From NCBI RefSeq assembly GCF_028748105.1, contig NZ_CP118168.1, positions 682,001-746,000 on the forward strand: a stretch of DNA of 64,000 bases. Direction: 5' to 3'. The notes beneath the pieces are model-generated. The model saw only the letters and a list, made by a program, of their open reading frames with translations. It made no database searches and had not been told where the DNA came from. Within the stretch, counting starts at the first letter, position 1; every line of letters starts with the position of its first letter. The DNA comes from Entomospira nematocerorum (GTDB taxonomy: Bacteria; Spirochaetota; Spirochaetia; WRBN01). Position numbers and translations under genes: made by a program. This document shows positions 1 through 7,698 of this stretch, piece by piece.

Positions 1-272
1 GCCCCATCTAGAGTGTCTCCAGACTGAGGAATACTGGGAATACTATGGTACTGAAGACCATCGGAGGTGTAATCATTATTAATGATATCTACAAAGATAG
101 CTTGGGCGTAGACTTCGTTTTTGTGATCGTCATAACCATACTGGCTAAAAAAGAAGATAGTCGCATCGTTACTAAAGCCCATATTTACAAAGGTGGCTAC
201 ATCGCCTGCCCATACGGATGTTGACACGATGAAAAGAGGGAGAATCCATAAGCGAAATAGTGTTTTTATCAT
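1..272 (-). CDS. Secreted DUF2259 protein, N-terminal part (runs off window)
   Basis: Only the first 90 codons are inside the window; the gene continues past position 1. The start ATG is the complement of 270-272 and follows a GAGGAA-like ribosome binding site. The protein opens with a signal peptide (MIKTLFRLWILPLF, cleavage near VWA-GD) and then reads GDVATFVNMGFSNDATIFFFSQYG, which matches my memory of the DUF2259 family of predicted secreted proteins in treponemes. The function of the family is unknown to me. The 187-base gap to the next gene holds a possible reverse-strand -10 box (TATAAT, 305-310) but no convincing -35. Confidence 0.75.
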   Translation of the reverse strand, partial: MIKTLFRLWILPLFIVSTSVWAGDVATFVNMGFSNDATIFFFSQYGYDDHKNEVYAQAIFVDIINNDYTSDGLQYHSIPSIPQSGDTLDG

Positions 273-423
273 TTTTCTTTATTCCTCAGTTATTATCTCA
301 ATTAATTATATCGGCAAAATATATCTAAGCTTAACGATCGCAGGGCATTTCTTCGTGATGAATTCTTTTTTTATTACATAGTAATGATGTTTCTTTTAAA
401 TTAATAGGGGGTATTTATCCATC

Positions 424-452
424 TTGCAGGAGGTTCTATTTTATGCTAAAGT
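424..452 (+). promoter_or_regulatory. Predicted promoter of the lexA-like gene
   Basis: TTGCAG (424-429), 17-base spacer, TAAAGT (447-452). The -10 box ends seven bases before the ATG at 460, so transcription would begin at or next to the start codon. An AGGAGG at 428-433 lies inside the spacer and would be transcribed only from a promoter further upstream. Confidence 0.45.
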
Positions 453-463
453 ATAGTGTATGA
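443..463 (+). CDS. Possible six-codon leader peptide overlapping the lexA-like start
   Basis: ATG at 443 sits nine bases after a perfect AGGAGG (428-433). It reads MLKYSV, then a TGA (461-463) that overlaps the ATG at 460 as ATGA. If the transcript begins upstream of 428, ribosomes loaded here would terminate on the LexA start and could re-initiate. If transcription begins near 459, as the promoter at 424-452 predicts, this ORF is not on the mRNA. Sequence alone cannot decide. Confidence 0.3.
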   Translation: MLKYSV

Positions 464-1065
464 GAGAGCTGACCAAGCGACAATGCGATACGGTAGCGTT
501 TATAAGAAAATATATTATTGATAAAACATATCCTCCCACAGTACGAGAAATAGCAAACTATTTAACGATTTCTCCAAAAGGTGCACATGATCATTTACGA
601 GCATTGCAGAAAAAGGGAATTTTACGTGTCGATCCACATAGAAGTCGTTCGATCGAGTTGTTAGATGATTTACATCATGATCGCATGGTTGCAATTCCAT
701 TATGGCAACTGATTAACAACGAGCAACAATTACTCGAAAAAAATGAAGAATCATGGTTTGTTCCTATGGGCTTTATTCAGTCTGGGTATGAGCACTTTGC
801 CTTACAAATGCCGGATACATCAATGCAAGGTGGTGGAATTTGTTTAGGCGATACGCTAGTTTTTCGGAGAATAGAGAAAACACAGCAAAATAGTATTGTT
901 CTTATATATTTACATGATAAATTTACAATTCGGCGTTATGCCCAAGAAGGCTCACGCTTTTGTCTTAGAACTGAGCCAGTAAATTCCCTATTTATCTCTA
1001 CCGTATACACCCAGTCCATGCAGGTGATAGCACAGCTAGTTGGAGTTCTACGATCATATGGGTAA
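460..1065 (+). CDS. lexA: LexA-family transcriptional repressor lacking autocleavage residues
   Basis: This 201-residue protein has the LexA layout. Residues 1-65 are a winged helix (LTKRQ near 4-8, PPTVREIA at 25-32). Residues 79-198 are an S24-type domain. LexA normally represses SOS genes and self-cleaves when RecA filaments form. Here the nucleophile region is kept (TSM, Ser121). The Ala-Gly scissile bond is replaced by Asn-Asn (around 86-87, in IPLWQLINNEQQLL), and the general-base Lys becomes Arg (Arg158 in FTIRRY, where E. coli has VTVKRL). I infer a repressor that folds and dimerises like LexA but cannot cleave itself. The stop overlaps the holA start by eight bases. Confidence 0.8.
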   Translation: MRELTKRQCDTVAFIRKYIIDKTYPPTVREIANYLTISPKGAHDHLRALQKKGILRVDPHRSRSIELLDDLHHDRMVAIPLWQLINNEQQLLEKNEESWFVPMGFIQSGYEHFALQMPDTSMQGGGICLGDTLVFRRIEKTQQNSIVLIYLHDKFTIRRYAQEGSRFCLRTEPVNSLFISTVYTQSMQVIAQLVGVLRSYG

Positions 1066-2050
1066 ACTAGAGAGTTATCTTGCCTTAGGCCAGGAAAATA
1101 GGCGAAAGCAAGAGTGGATTGATACGATTCGTCAGAGTGTGCAAAAGCATGTTCCTATTGAAATTCATCGATTTTATGGCTATGAGATGGATTTTAAGCA
1201 AGTTATTGCTTTATTACAAAGTCCTTCTCTTTTTGGAGAGATTCCATGGATTGAAATTGTCATGGCTGAATCATTAAAAAAAAGTGATATAAAAGACTTG
1301 ATCCAGTATCTCAAAAAGAGTGCAGAAAAATCTGTTGGACATCTTATTTTCGTCAGTGATGAGGAGCGCATTGATAAAGGCCTAGAGCAACTCATTAAAC
1401 CGATGCATAGAAAGGTGTTTAAGCCTCTATCAGAGGATGAAATAGGCGATTATCTCTCTCTTTACTTACAAGAAAAATATGCATACAATATTTCGGAAGA
1501 GTCAATACACTTGTTATTATCTCGGCTGGATAGTGATACACAGCAACTCACTCGAATGATAGATTTTTTAGTGCAAGTACCAGAAAATCAACAGTCACAA
1601 AGCATCACTACAAAAAGTATTGATGACTACGTAAGTCAGATGAGAGAAGTGAGTGTTCATGATCTCTTTGGTGTTTTGGCCACACGGAATCTAACCAAAA
1701 CTTTGGAAATCGCAGAACAGTTATGGCACTCAAAAGAGGGACTGAGTGTGATGACATTGATTGTACTTACTCGTAGCTTTAAGGGATTGATTGATTATAA
1801 AGCTCTATTGCGTGAGGGATACACATCACAGCAAGCTCTAAAGGATTTACGTATTTTTTATCAACGGGCTGACTCGACAAGAATTGCAGCCAAGAATTAC
1901 AGCGATCAAGATTTACGCGAGATTATGGCCAGTGCCGTGAGTTACGATTTAGCTGCTCGTGATGGCGATAAGGAGCGAGTACGACAAGTTATTATACAAT
2001 ATCTCGTAAGTTGTTGTACATCACCATTCTCCTTGTATAGTGAAGGCTAG
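1058..2050 (+). CDS. holA: DNA polymerase III delta subunit
   Basis: About 330 residues, the usual HolA length. The delta subunit opens the beta clamp within the clamp-loader complex. Features seen are an N-terminal AAA-like fold without a working P-loop (GYEMDFKQVIALLQSPSLFGE near 40-60, typical of HolA) and a C-terminal helical collar (VLTRSFKGLIDYKALLREG around 240-260). I chose the ATG at 1058, which overlaps the lexA stop as ATGGGTAA. An in-frame TTG at 1040 would add six residues. The overlap suggests translational coupling with the LexA-like gene. Confidence 0.85.
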   Translation: MGKLESYLALGQENRRKQEWIDTIRQSVQKHVPIEIHRFYGYEMDFKQVIALLQSPSLFGEIPWIEIVMAESLKKSDIKDLIQYLKKSAEKSVGHLIFVSDEERIDKGLEQLIKPMHRKVFKPLSEDEIGDYLSLYLQEKYAYNISEESIHLLLSRLDSDTQQLTRMIDFLVQVPENQQSQSITTKSIDDYVSQMREVSVHDLFGVLATRNLTKTLEIAEQLWHSKEGLSVMTLIVLTRSFKGLIDYKALLREGYTSQQALKDLRIFYQRADSTRIAAKNYSDQDLREIMASAVSYDLAARDGDKERVRQVIIQYLVSCCTSPFSLYSEG

Positions 2051-2217
2051 TCCCATCGGGGAGAATTATCTGCGAATGAAGTCTTTGATATCTCAATATA
2101 CATTTTTAAATATTTTTAATAGCCCATTATTTTTAGTAAAAATATACTTTGTATTAGAATTTTAACGATATAGTGATAGTGAATTTTGGCTCTTAGATAT
2201 AATTTTAAGATTTATGC

Positions 2218-2247
2218 TTGACAAATGCGAAGAAGGCACTTTAAAAT
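2218..2247 (+). promoter_or_regulatory. Promoter for the exported protein at 2316
   Basis: TTGACA (2218-2223), 18-base spacer, TAAAAT (2242-2247). It implies an A/T-rich leader of about 60 bases with AAGGAG at 2301-2306. The rest of the 2051-2315 gap shows nothing else I can support. Confidence 0.7.
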
Positions 2248-2315
2248 GTAATATATAAAAATACATTCTATTGAATATTTAATAAATATCTAATAGGAAC
2301 AAGGAGTGAAGTCAA

Positions 2316-3119
2316 GTGATAACAAAATTAAAAAATTTATTTTTATTTTCTATGATGCTCATTACAGTAGGTAGTTGGGCCAGTAGTTCTGGACTTAATC
2401 CCACTGATGAAGAGCTAAAAAGTGCTGCTAAGCGTATTTTTCAGAACGAGACGGGTGGTAAGAAAGAAAATCTTGTCGTGTGGAATGTTGGAGAGGAATT
2501 TCCTTCATTAGGCATTGGTCACTTTATTTGGTTTCCAAAAGGGGTAAAGGCTCCTTTCACAGAAGGCTTTCCATTGTTAGTTAAAGCATATTTAGCAAAC
2601 GGATATAAGGCAAGTGATCTTCCTCGTATTATGACTGCAACACCTCATGCACCATGGAACAGCAGAGATGAATTTAATGCATTAAAAGCAGCTGGTAATA
2701 AGGATATTGCTGAACTTATTGAATTTCTTTATAGCCATCAAGAAGTGCAGGTTCGTTTTATCATGGAGCGATTAGAGGCTTCTTTGGAAAAAATGATGGC
2801 AGCCAGCGATCGCCCTGATCATGTACGAGAGCAATTTTATCGTGTAGCACAAAGTCCTAATGGATTTTATCCCCTCATTGACTATGTTAACTTCAAGGGA
2901 GAGGGAGTCAATCCTAGTGAGAGATATAAAGGACAAGGTTGGGGACTTCTACAGGTTTTAGAGAGTATGAAGGGAACAAAGACTGGAAAAGCTGCTTTGA
3001 AAGATTTCTCTACTGCTGCTGCAAAAGTTCTTAATCAACGTATCGCTAACTCTCCAGTTGAGCGTGGTGAGGATCGATGGAGAGAGGGCTGGATGAATCG
3101 CGTACGAACCTACGCATAG
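2316..3119 (+). CDS. Exported protein, possible lysozyme-like fold
   Basis: 267 residues with a GTG start nine bases after AAGGAG and a signal peptide (LFLFSMMLITVGSWA, cleavage near 22). I recognise conserved-looking blocks but no named family: RIFQNETGG (40-48), EEFPSLGIGHFIWFP (60-74), and GQGWGLLQVLESMKG with RWREGWMNRVRTYA near the C-terminus. A Glu (E45) followed by GIGH (66-69) recalls GH24 lysozymes, so a periplasmic muramidase-like activity is a guess. It shares a likely transcript with the beta-barrel gene 58 bases downstream. Confidence 0.6.
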   Translation: MITKLKNLFLFSMMLITVGSWASSSGLNPTDEELKSAAKRIFQNETGGKKENLVVWNVGEEFPSLGIGHFIWFPKGVKAPFTEGFPLLVKAYLANGYKASDLPRIMTATPHAPWNSRDEFNALKAAGNKDIAELIEFLYSHQEVQVRFIMERLEASLEKMMAASDRPDHVREQFYRVAQSPNGFYPLIDYVNFKGEGVNPSERYKGQGWGLLQVLESMKGTKTGKAALKDFSTAAAKVLNQRIANSPVERGEDRWREGWMNRVRTYA

Positions 3120-3177
3120 AAATATAAAAATCTTTAACGCAATACTTAGATGAAAAAAGGGGAAAGGGGATACATTT

Positions 3178-4590
3178 ATGTTAAAGAGAAAATTATTATT
3201 AATAGCTAGTGCACTCATGATGACCAGTATGATGACACATGCACAAGAGGAAGAGGAGACAACGAGTGTAAGACCAACCTTCACACATGCATTTAGTCTT
3301 ACAGCTGGAGTGGATGTTCGATCTTGGGTTGGTCCACGTCTATCCGGTACTGGCAGTTTATTTGGTGTCAATGGAAAGCCCGGGGATCTTTATGCTGGTG
3401 CAAAACTAGAGTCAAGCTATATTGGCTTTAATTATAGTTATGGACCCTATGCTGGTGCTACTATTCAAGTTGGATTTAGGGGTGAGGTTGGCTCTATCAA
3501 AAATGATGACTTTTCTAGTGTGTCTGTTGGGATTAGACGTGCATTTGGATGGGTTGATCCCCTCGGTTTACTCGGAGTCAATAAGTATGTTGGCTTGAAA
3601 GTTACTGCAGGATATTTGCACTATGAAGCATGGGAGGGGTTAAATTCTCCTGACTGGCAAGGTGGTCCAGCAACAGCATTTGAGATGGGTACGAGTGCAT
3701 TGATGACTCGTGCGATTCAAAATGATGTGCTTGCATTACGCTTAGATATCCCGATCAATGCTATTAGATCTTTTAAACTTAATTTCGCAACACTGACCGA
3801 TCTTGATTTTAGTCGTTTGAATAATGGTTGGTCTTTCATGAGTGAGGTTACAGCGAAAGATATTCGTTTTGGTATGTGGGGTCAGATGGGTCTTAATGCT
3901 CATTATCATCACTGGCAGGGCGGAGATACCTTGAATGAAGATGCTACTCATACAAAAGTTATGCCTGGTAAAGGATTTTACGGAAGCCACTTAGTGGGTG
4001 GTAGTGCGAATATCAAATTTTTTCTTCCAGAACAGGTAAGTATCACCGTCGGCTTTGTTGGTGATTATCAATGGTATTTTGGGAATCATAAAATTAATCG
4101 ATACGAAGATTATGATATGAATGAAAAAGGAGCACCTATTCTCTATACCGATTATGGTCACCGAAAAGGAAGCTTTGCATTTGAATCTGGTATGAATATC
4201 CATTATCCAAAGTGGTTTACCCTTAATGTTGCATATATCAGCCGTGTAACAGGTAGCTATGGGTTTAGCTATGATGAATCTAAAGAAGGTCGCCGTGCTA
4301 ATGGATTTTTATCCACAAGATTGGATTTACGTATGTTAGAGGAGTTGGCTAATGTTGTAATCTATGGTGGTGTATCTGTTGGATTAACAGAAGCTCGTAC
4401 GGGATTCTGGGATCAGGTTGGCCGTGTGGGCTGGGAAGTTGGTGTACAGTATATGCCAACATCCAAGATTACTATTAAAACAGGATGGCACATGGGCTCT
4501 AATTTCATTGGTAGCATTGCTGCTCCAGGACCTAAAACACGAGATGGTCAATTTTACTTACGATTCGTTTGGTCTATGAATACTTGGTAG
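3178..4590 (+). CDS. Outer-membrane beta-barrel protein
   Basis: 470 residues. There is a signal peptide (LLLIASALMMTSMMTHA, cleavage about residue 22), then a short acidic stretch, then alternating amphipathic strands rich in Gly, Tyr and Phe. The chain ends in FYLRFVWSMNTW, a terminal aromatic strand as in BAM substrates. It is a paralogue in style of the protein at 42999-44384: both open the mature region with a Gly-Glu/Val-Asp-Val-Arg-Ser strand and have similar length. The ATG follows GGAAAGGGGA. The role is probably a porin or major surface protein, but I cannot name a family. Confidence 0.7.
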   Translation: MLKRKLLLIASALMMTSMMTHAQEEEETTSVRPTFTHAFSLTAGVDVRSWVGPRLSGTGSLFGVNGKPGDLYAGAKLESSYIGFNYSYGPYAGATIQVGFRGEVGSIKNDDFSSVSVGIRRAFGWVDPLGLLGVNKYVGLKVTAGYLHYEAWEGLNSPDWQGGPATAFEMGTSALMTRAIQNDVLALRLDIPINAIRSFKLNFATLTDLDFSRLNNGWSFMSEVTAKDIRFGMWGQMGLNAHYHHWQGGDTLNEDATHTKVMPGKGFYGSHLVGGSANIKFFLPEQVSITVGFVGDYQWYFGNHKINRYEDYDMNEKGAPILYTDYGHRKGSFAFESGMNIHYPKWFTLNVAYISRVTGSYGFSYDESKEGRRANGFLSTRLDLRMLEELANVVIYGGVSVGLTEARTGFWDQVGRVGWEVGVQYMPTSKITIKTGWHMGSNFIGSIAAPGPKTRDGQFYLRFVWSMNTW

Positions 4591-4616
4591 AATAGAATTG
4601 TAAAGTTATAGTATAA

Positions 4617-4690
4617 GCAGTTAGACATTTTTATAGAGTGGTATACATCGAGGAATGTCTAGCTGCATATTCAGCATGTTTATTTTTTAA
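4617..4690 (+). terminator. Probable terminator after the beta-barrel gene
   Basis: A 13-bp imperfect inverted repeat (4617-4629 with 4664-4676, one G-T pair) is followed by a small GCTG/CAGC hairpin and then a T-rich run (4679-4688). The long loop makes it less standard than the other terminators here. Confidence 0.5.
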
Positions 4691-4786
4691 TGGGAATAGA
4701 TGCAAGTATATAAATATATACTAATATTAAGTTAATGAAGATAGCGTATTATTATGCTGAATGTGTGAAGAAAATAAGAAAAGGAC

Positions 4787-4815
4787 TTGACAAAGAAAGT
4801 CTTTTTCATTATGAT
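4787..4815 (+). promoter_or_regulatory. Promoter of tRNA-Pro(UGG)
   Basis: TTGACA (4787-4792), 17-base spacer, TATGAT (4810-4815), ending 12 bases before the mature tRNA 5' end. Confidence 0.8.
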
Positions 4816-4827
4816 ATACAAAGTAAT

Positions 4828-4900
4828 CGGGGTGTCGCCTAGCGGCTATGGCGCCTGCTTTGGGAGCAGGATATCGCAGGTTCGAGTCCTGCCATCCCGA
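4828..4900 (+). tRNA. tRNA-Pro (anticodon UGG)
   Basis: A 73-base cloverleaf. The acceptor stem CGGGGTG pairs with CATCCCG (one G-T), the anticodon stem is CCTGC/GCAGG with loop TTTGGGA, and the T arm is GCAGG-TTCGAGT-CCTGC. Discriminator A is at 4900. The CCA end is not encoded. It has its own promoter and is followed by the shared terminator at 4930-4957. Confidence 0.95.
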
Positions 4901-4929
4901 CTTTTAGTTAAAGTGATTTAAAATGGATA

Positions 4930-4957
4930 AAAAAGGATGCATTTCGCATCCTTTTTT
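4930..4957. terminator. Bidirectional terminator between tRNA-Pro and pepT
   Basis: Stem GGATGC (4935-4940) and GCATCC (4946-4951) with a five-base loop. An A run lies on the left and a T run on the right, so it serves the tRNA on + and pepT on -. The pepT stop codon lies inside its T run. Confidence 0.85.
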
Positions 4958-6173
4958 ATGCTTTTATCATTTCTATTAAGATTTGAAAGGCTTTATATGC
5001 TGCATCAATGGCTAACCACTCACTACGAGCATGAATATTATGTGCCCCTGTAAAGAGATTTGGACATGGACGTCCCATTTGTGTTAAACGTGCTCCATCA
5101 GTACCACCTCGAGTCGGATAGATGATTGGAGTGACTCCTATTACGTTCATTGCCTGATAAACGCGTTGCATGACTATAGGCATTTTATCGACTTCTTCTC
5201 TCATGTTGCGATAAGCTTCATGTATATCGACAGAAATACTCCCATTCGGGAAGCTAGATTCAACAGCTCTTGCATAGGCGTGTAAAGCTTCCATACGACG
5301 GATAGCAATGGTGTTATCATGATCTCGAATATGAACTTTTAGAGTAACATACTCACCTTGCGATTTAATATCATCTGGCCAATAACACCCAAAATATCCA
5401 TCGGTTGCTTCAGGACTTTCGTTGCGTGGCAGTAAGTTTATAAACGCAGCTGCCATACTAATTGGATTGACCATGCGACCACGAGCGTCTCCAGGATGGT
5501 AGCTGACTCCTTTGAAGGTGATAGATGCTGTATATGCATTGTAACACTCATAGGTTACTCCACCAATGGCACCTCCATCTAATGTATAGGCGTAGTGTGC
5601 ATCTAAGTGTTCAATGGGGAAGCCACTCATTCCATCACCGCCCTCTTCATCTGGCGTAAAGACTACTTCAAAAGCCCCATGTTCTAGTTCTGGATGATGG
5701 AATAAATATTCTACTAAAGTCATAATTATAGCGATACCAGCTTTGTCATCTGCTCCTAGAAGTGTACTTCCATCAGAGGTAATGATGGGTGTACCTATGT
5801 ATTGCTGTAGGTCTGGATGATCAATGGTGATGTTATGACCCAGAACAATGGGATTTCCATCGTAAGAACGAATAACTTGTGGTTTTACATTGGTATTGGG
5901 TGCAGCATCTGTAACGTCAATATGTGCCATAAAAGCTATGGGATCTAGGGAGGCACCCGTTCCTTTTGCCGGGATTTTACCAATAACAAAGCCTTCTTCA
6001 TTAGAGAATACGGGAATATTCATCTCCTCTAATTCGCTTGTTAATAGGCGACTAAGATTCAGTTGAGCAGGGTTTGTCGGACGTTGTTTACCTGCCATAC
6101 TAATATCTACTGGTGTATCAATTTTAGCATATCGAATAAAACGATCGATGAGAGATTCTTGAAAGTCTTTCAT
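4956..6173 (-). CDS. pepT: Peptidase T (tripeptide aminopeptidase, M20)
   Basis: 405 residues, close to the usual PepT length. It removes the N-terminal residue from tripeptides using two zinc ions in the cytoplasm. Visible M20 landmarks are AHIDVTDAAP (first metal His/Asp), LLGADDKAG (bridging Asp), TPDEEGG (Glu-Glu pair), LDGG, and the C-terminal TRGGTDGARL and FTGAHNIHARSEW (last metal His). The start at 6173 follows AAGGA eight bases upstream. An upstream in-frame ATG at 6218 has no ribosome binding site. Confidence 0.92.
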   Translation of the reverse strand: MKDFQESLIDRFIRYAKIDTPVDISMAGKQRPTNPAQLNLSRLLTSELEEMNIPVFSNEEGFVIGKIPAKGTGASLDPIAFMAHIDVTDAAPNTNVKPQVIRSYDGNPIVLGHNITIDHPDLQQYIGTPIITSDGSTLLGADDKAGIAIIMTLVEYLFHHPELEHGAFEVVFTPDEEGGDGMSGFPIEHLDAHYAYTLDGGAIGGVTYECYNAYTASITFKGVSYHPGDARGRMVNPISMAAAFINLLPRNESPEATDGYFGCYWPDDIKSQGEYVTLKVHIRDHDNTIAIRRMEALHAYARAVESSFPNGSISVDIHEAYRNMREEVDKMPIVMQRVYQAMNVIGVTPIIYPTRGGTDGARLTQMGRPCPNLFTGAHNIHARSEWLAIDAAYKAFQILIEMIKA

Positions 6174-6333
6174 GTATACATCCTTAATAAATATCGATTT
6201 AAATATAAAAAAATACAATTTATGTATTAAATATCTTGGGAAATTGGTTAGGTTTTCATAACAATCTACTAGTAATAATAAGTAAAATTGATTATACTAT
6301 GAAAAATTATGAATTGGCAAGAGGCAAAAAACG

Positions 6334-6681
6334 ATGCAAGCATCTAGTTATTTTTTAAGTAAGGTAAAACAATCACAAAAGTATAAAAGAGAACATGAGG
6401 ATTTTGATCTCGAGCAGTCTATTGCAGACTATTTTGTGAAGATTATTGGCTTACCTGAAGCCATGGGTCGCGAGATTTATGATAATCACGCAGATTCACT
6501 GGATCGTCTTGCCTATATGATTGATTTTTTTCATAACTCTCTTGATAAAACATATGCTAAAGAATTCTCCGATGATCACTGGCAGGAGGTCATAGAGCTC
6601 ATTGATAGGTATGCGAAAAAAGATGAAATTGATTATTTGCAAGAGATGATGCAGTATTTATTAGATATTGGTCAACTCTAA
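6334..6681 (+). CDS. Conserved-looking hypothetical protein, 115 residues
   Basis: A short, acidic, mostly helical cytoplasmic protein with no signal peptide or motif I recognise. The start follows AAGAGG about nine bases upstream. A weak -10 (TATACT, 6293-6298) lies 35 bases before the start. It sits directly upstream of the P-loop/Asp23 gene, so the two are probably co-transcribed. Confidence 0.6.
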   Translation: MQASSYFLSKVKQSQKYKREHEDFDLEQSIADYFVKIIGLPEAMGREIYDNHADSLDRLAYMIDFFHNSLDKTYAKEFSDDHWQEVIELIDRYAKKDEIDYLQEMMQYLLDIGQL

Positions 6682-6706
6682 ACGAGAGAGAAGCGAGAGT
6701 ATAGCC

Positions 6707-7621
6707 GTGAGTAGCGAAGGAAGAAAGAGTGAAAGTTTGGGTGTTAAAGTAATTCACCAAATTAGTAATATTCGCTGGATGCTTAAAGGTGTAAAAGTAT
6801 ATGCCTTAGTTGGAAAAAGTGGTACGGGAAAGAGTTTTCGTGCTAAACTCATTGCAGAAAGACATAGTATTGATATTATTGTTGATGATGGATTAATTAT
6901 TTATCATAATAAAATTTTAGCGGGAAAGAGCGCTAAAAATGAAAAATATTCAATAAATGCGGTACGGGTTGCCATTTTTGATGAAGCATCTCATCGGCAA
7001 GAGGCGATCAGTGCGTTAGAACATGTTAAGTTTAAACGAATTCTACTTCTTGGTACGAGTGATCGTATGGTGGAGAAGATAGCGGATCGTCTTAATCTTC
7101 CTGAAATTTTTAAGACTCTTCGTATAGAAGATATTTCTACTCCAGAAGAAATTGCATTAGCAAAGAAGAATCGAAGCGAAGGAAAGCATGTTATCCCTGT
7201 TCCTGTAGTGGAAATTCAGCAACGACTGCCTCATTTGATTTACGATCGGATTAGCCTTTTTTTTAAGTCACCTAGTGGTTGGTTTGGAAAAAATGCACGT
7301 AAAGAGGTAGAGAAAACGGTTGTACGTCCTCAATTTCAAGATGGTAAGAGAGGGGCCATCACCATCAGTGAAGCTGCAATTAGTCAAATGGTACTGCACT
7401 GTGTACAGGAATTTGATAGAACTATTCATCCAGAGAAGGTTAAGATTCGGCGTGTACATGGAGATCAATTTATCGTACGCTTGACAATTTCAACTCCGTA
7501 CAAGGCGCAAATGAGCGAGACACTTTATGCTCTGCAGGCATTTATAGTTCGTGGTATTGAAAAGTATACTGGTATTATGTTGAAAGAGGTACATATCTCC
7601 ATTGGAAAAATTATTCGCTAG
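6707..7621 (+). CDS. P-loop NTPase domain fused to an Asp23/Gls24-like domain
   Basis: About 304 residues from the GTG at 6707. An in-frame TTG at 6668, overlapping the upstream stop, would add 13. The N-terminal part has a Walker A motif (GKSGTGKS, about 36-43) and a possible Walker B (VAIFDEAS, about 88-95). The last 90 residues (from GAITISEAAI, about 216 onward) have the Asp23/Gls24 pattern of ITISE, alternating strands, and a final TGIMLKEVHISIG. Asp23 proteins in Firmicutes are membrane-associated envelope stress proteins. The NTPase role is unknown. Neither start has a strong ribosome binding site. Confidence 0.65.
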   Translation: MSSEGRKSESLGVKVIHQISNIRWMLKGVKVYALVGKSGTGKSFRAKLIAERHSIDIIVDDGLIIYHNKILAGKSAKNEKYSINAVRVAIFDEASHRQEAISALEHVKFKRILLLGTSDRMVEKIADRLNLPEIFKTLRIEDISTPEEIALAKKNRSEGKHVIPVPVVEIQQRLPHLIYDRISLFFKSPSGWFGKNARKEVEKTVVRPQFQDGKRGAITISEAAISQMVLHCVQEFDRTIHPEKVKIRRVHGDQFIVRLTISTPYKAQMSETLYALQAFIVRGIEKYTGIMLKEVHISIGKIIR

Positions 7622-7698
7622 CATAATTTTTAAAAGGATATACCGATATTTAGTTCAAAGATATAAGGCTAATGATTAAATATGGAAGGAATGAATTT

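Noticed and set aside
193..381. Forward 62-codon frame near the left edge
   Set aside because: It overlaps the signal-peptide end of the DUF2259 gene on the other strand and has no ribosome binding site.
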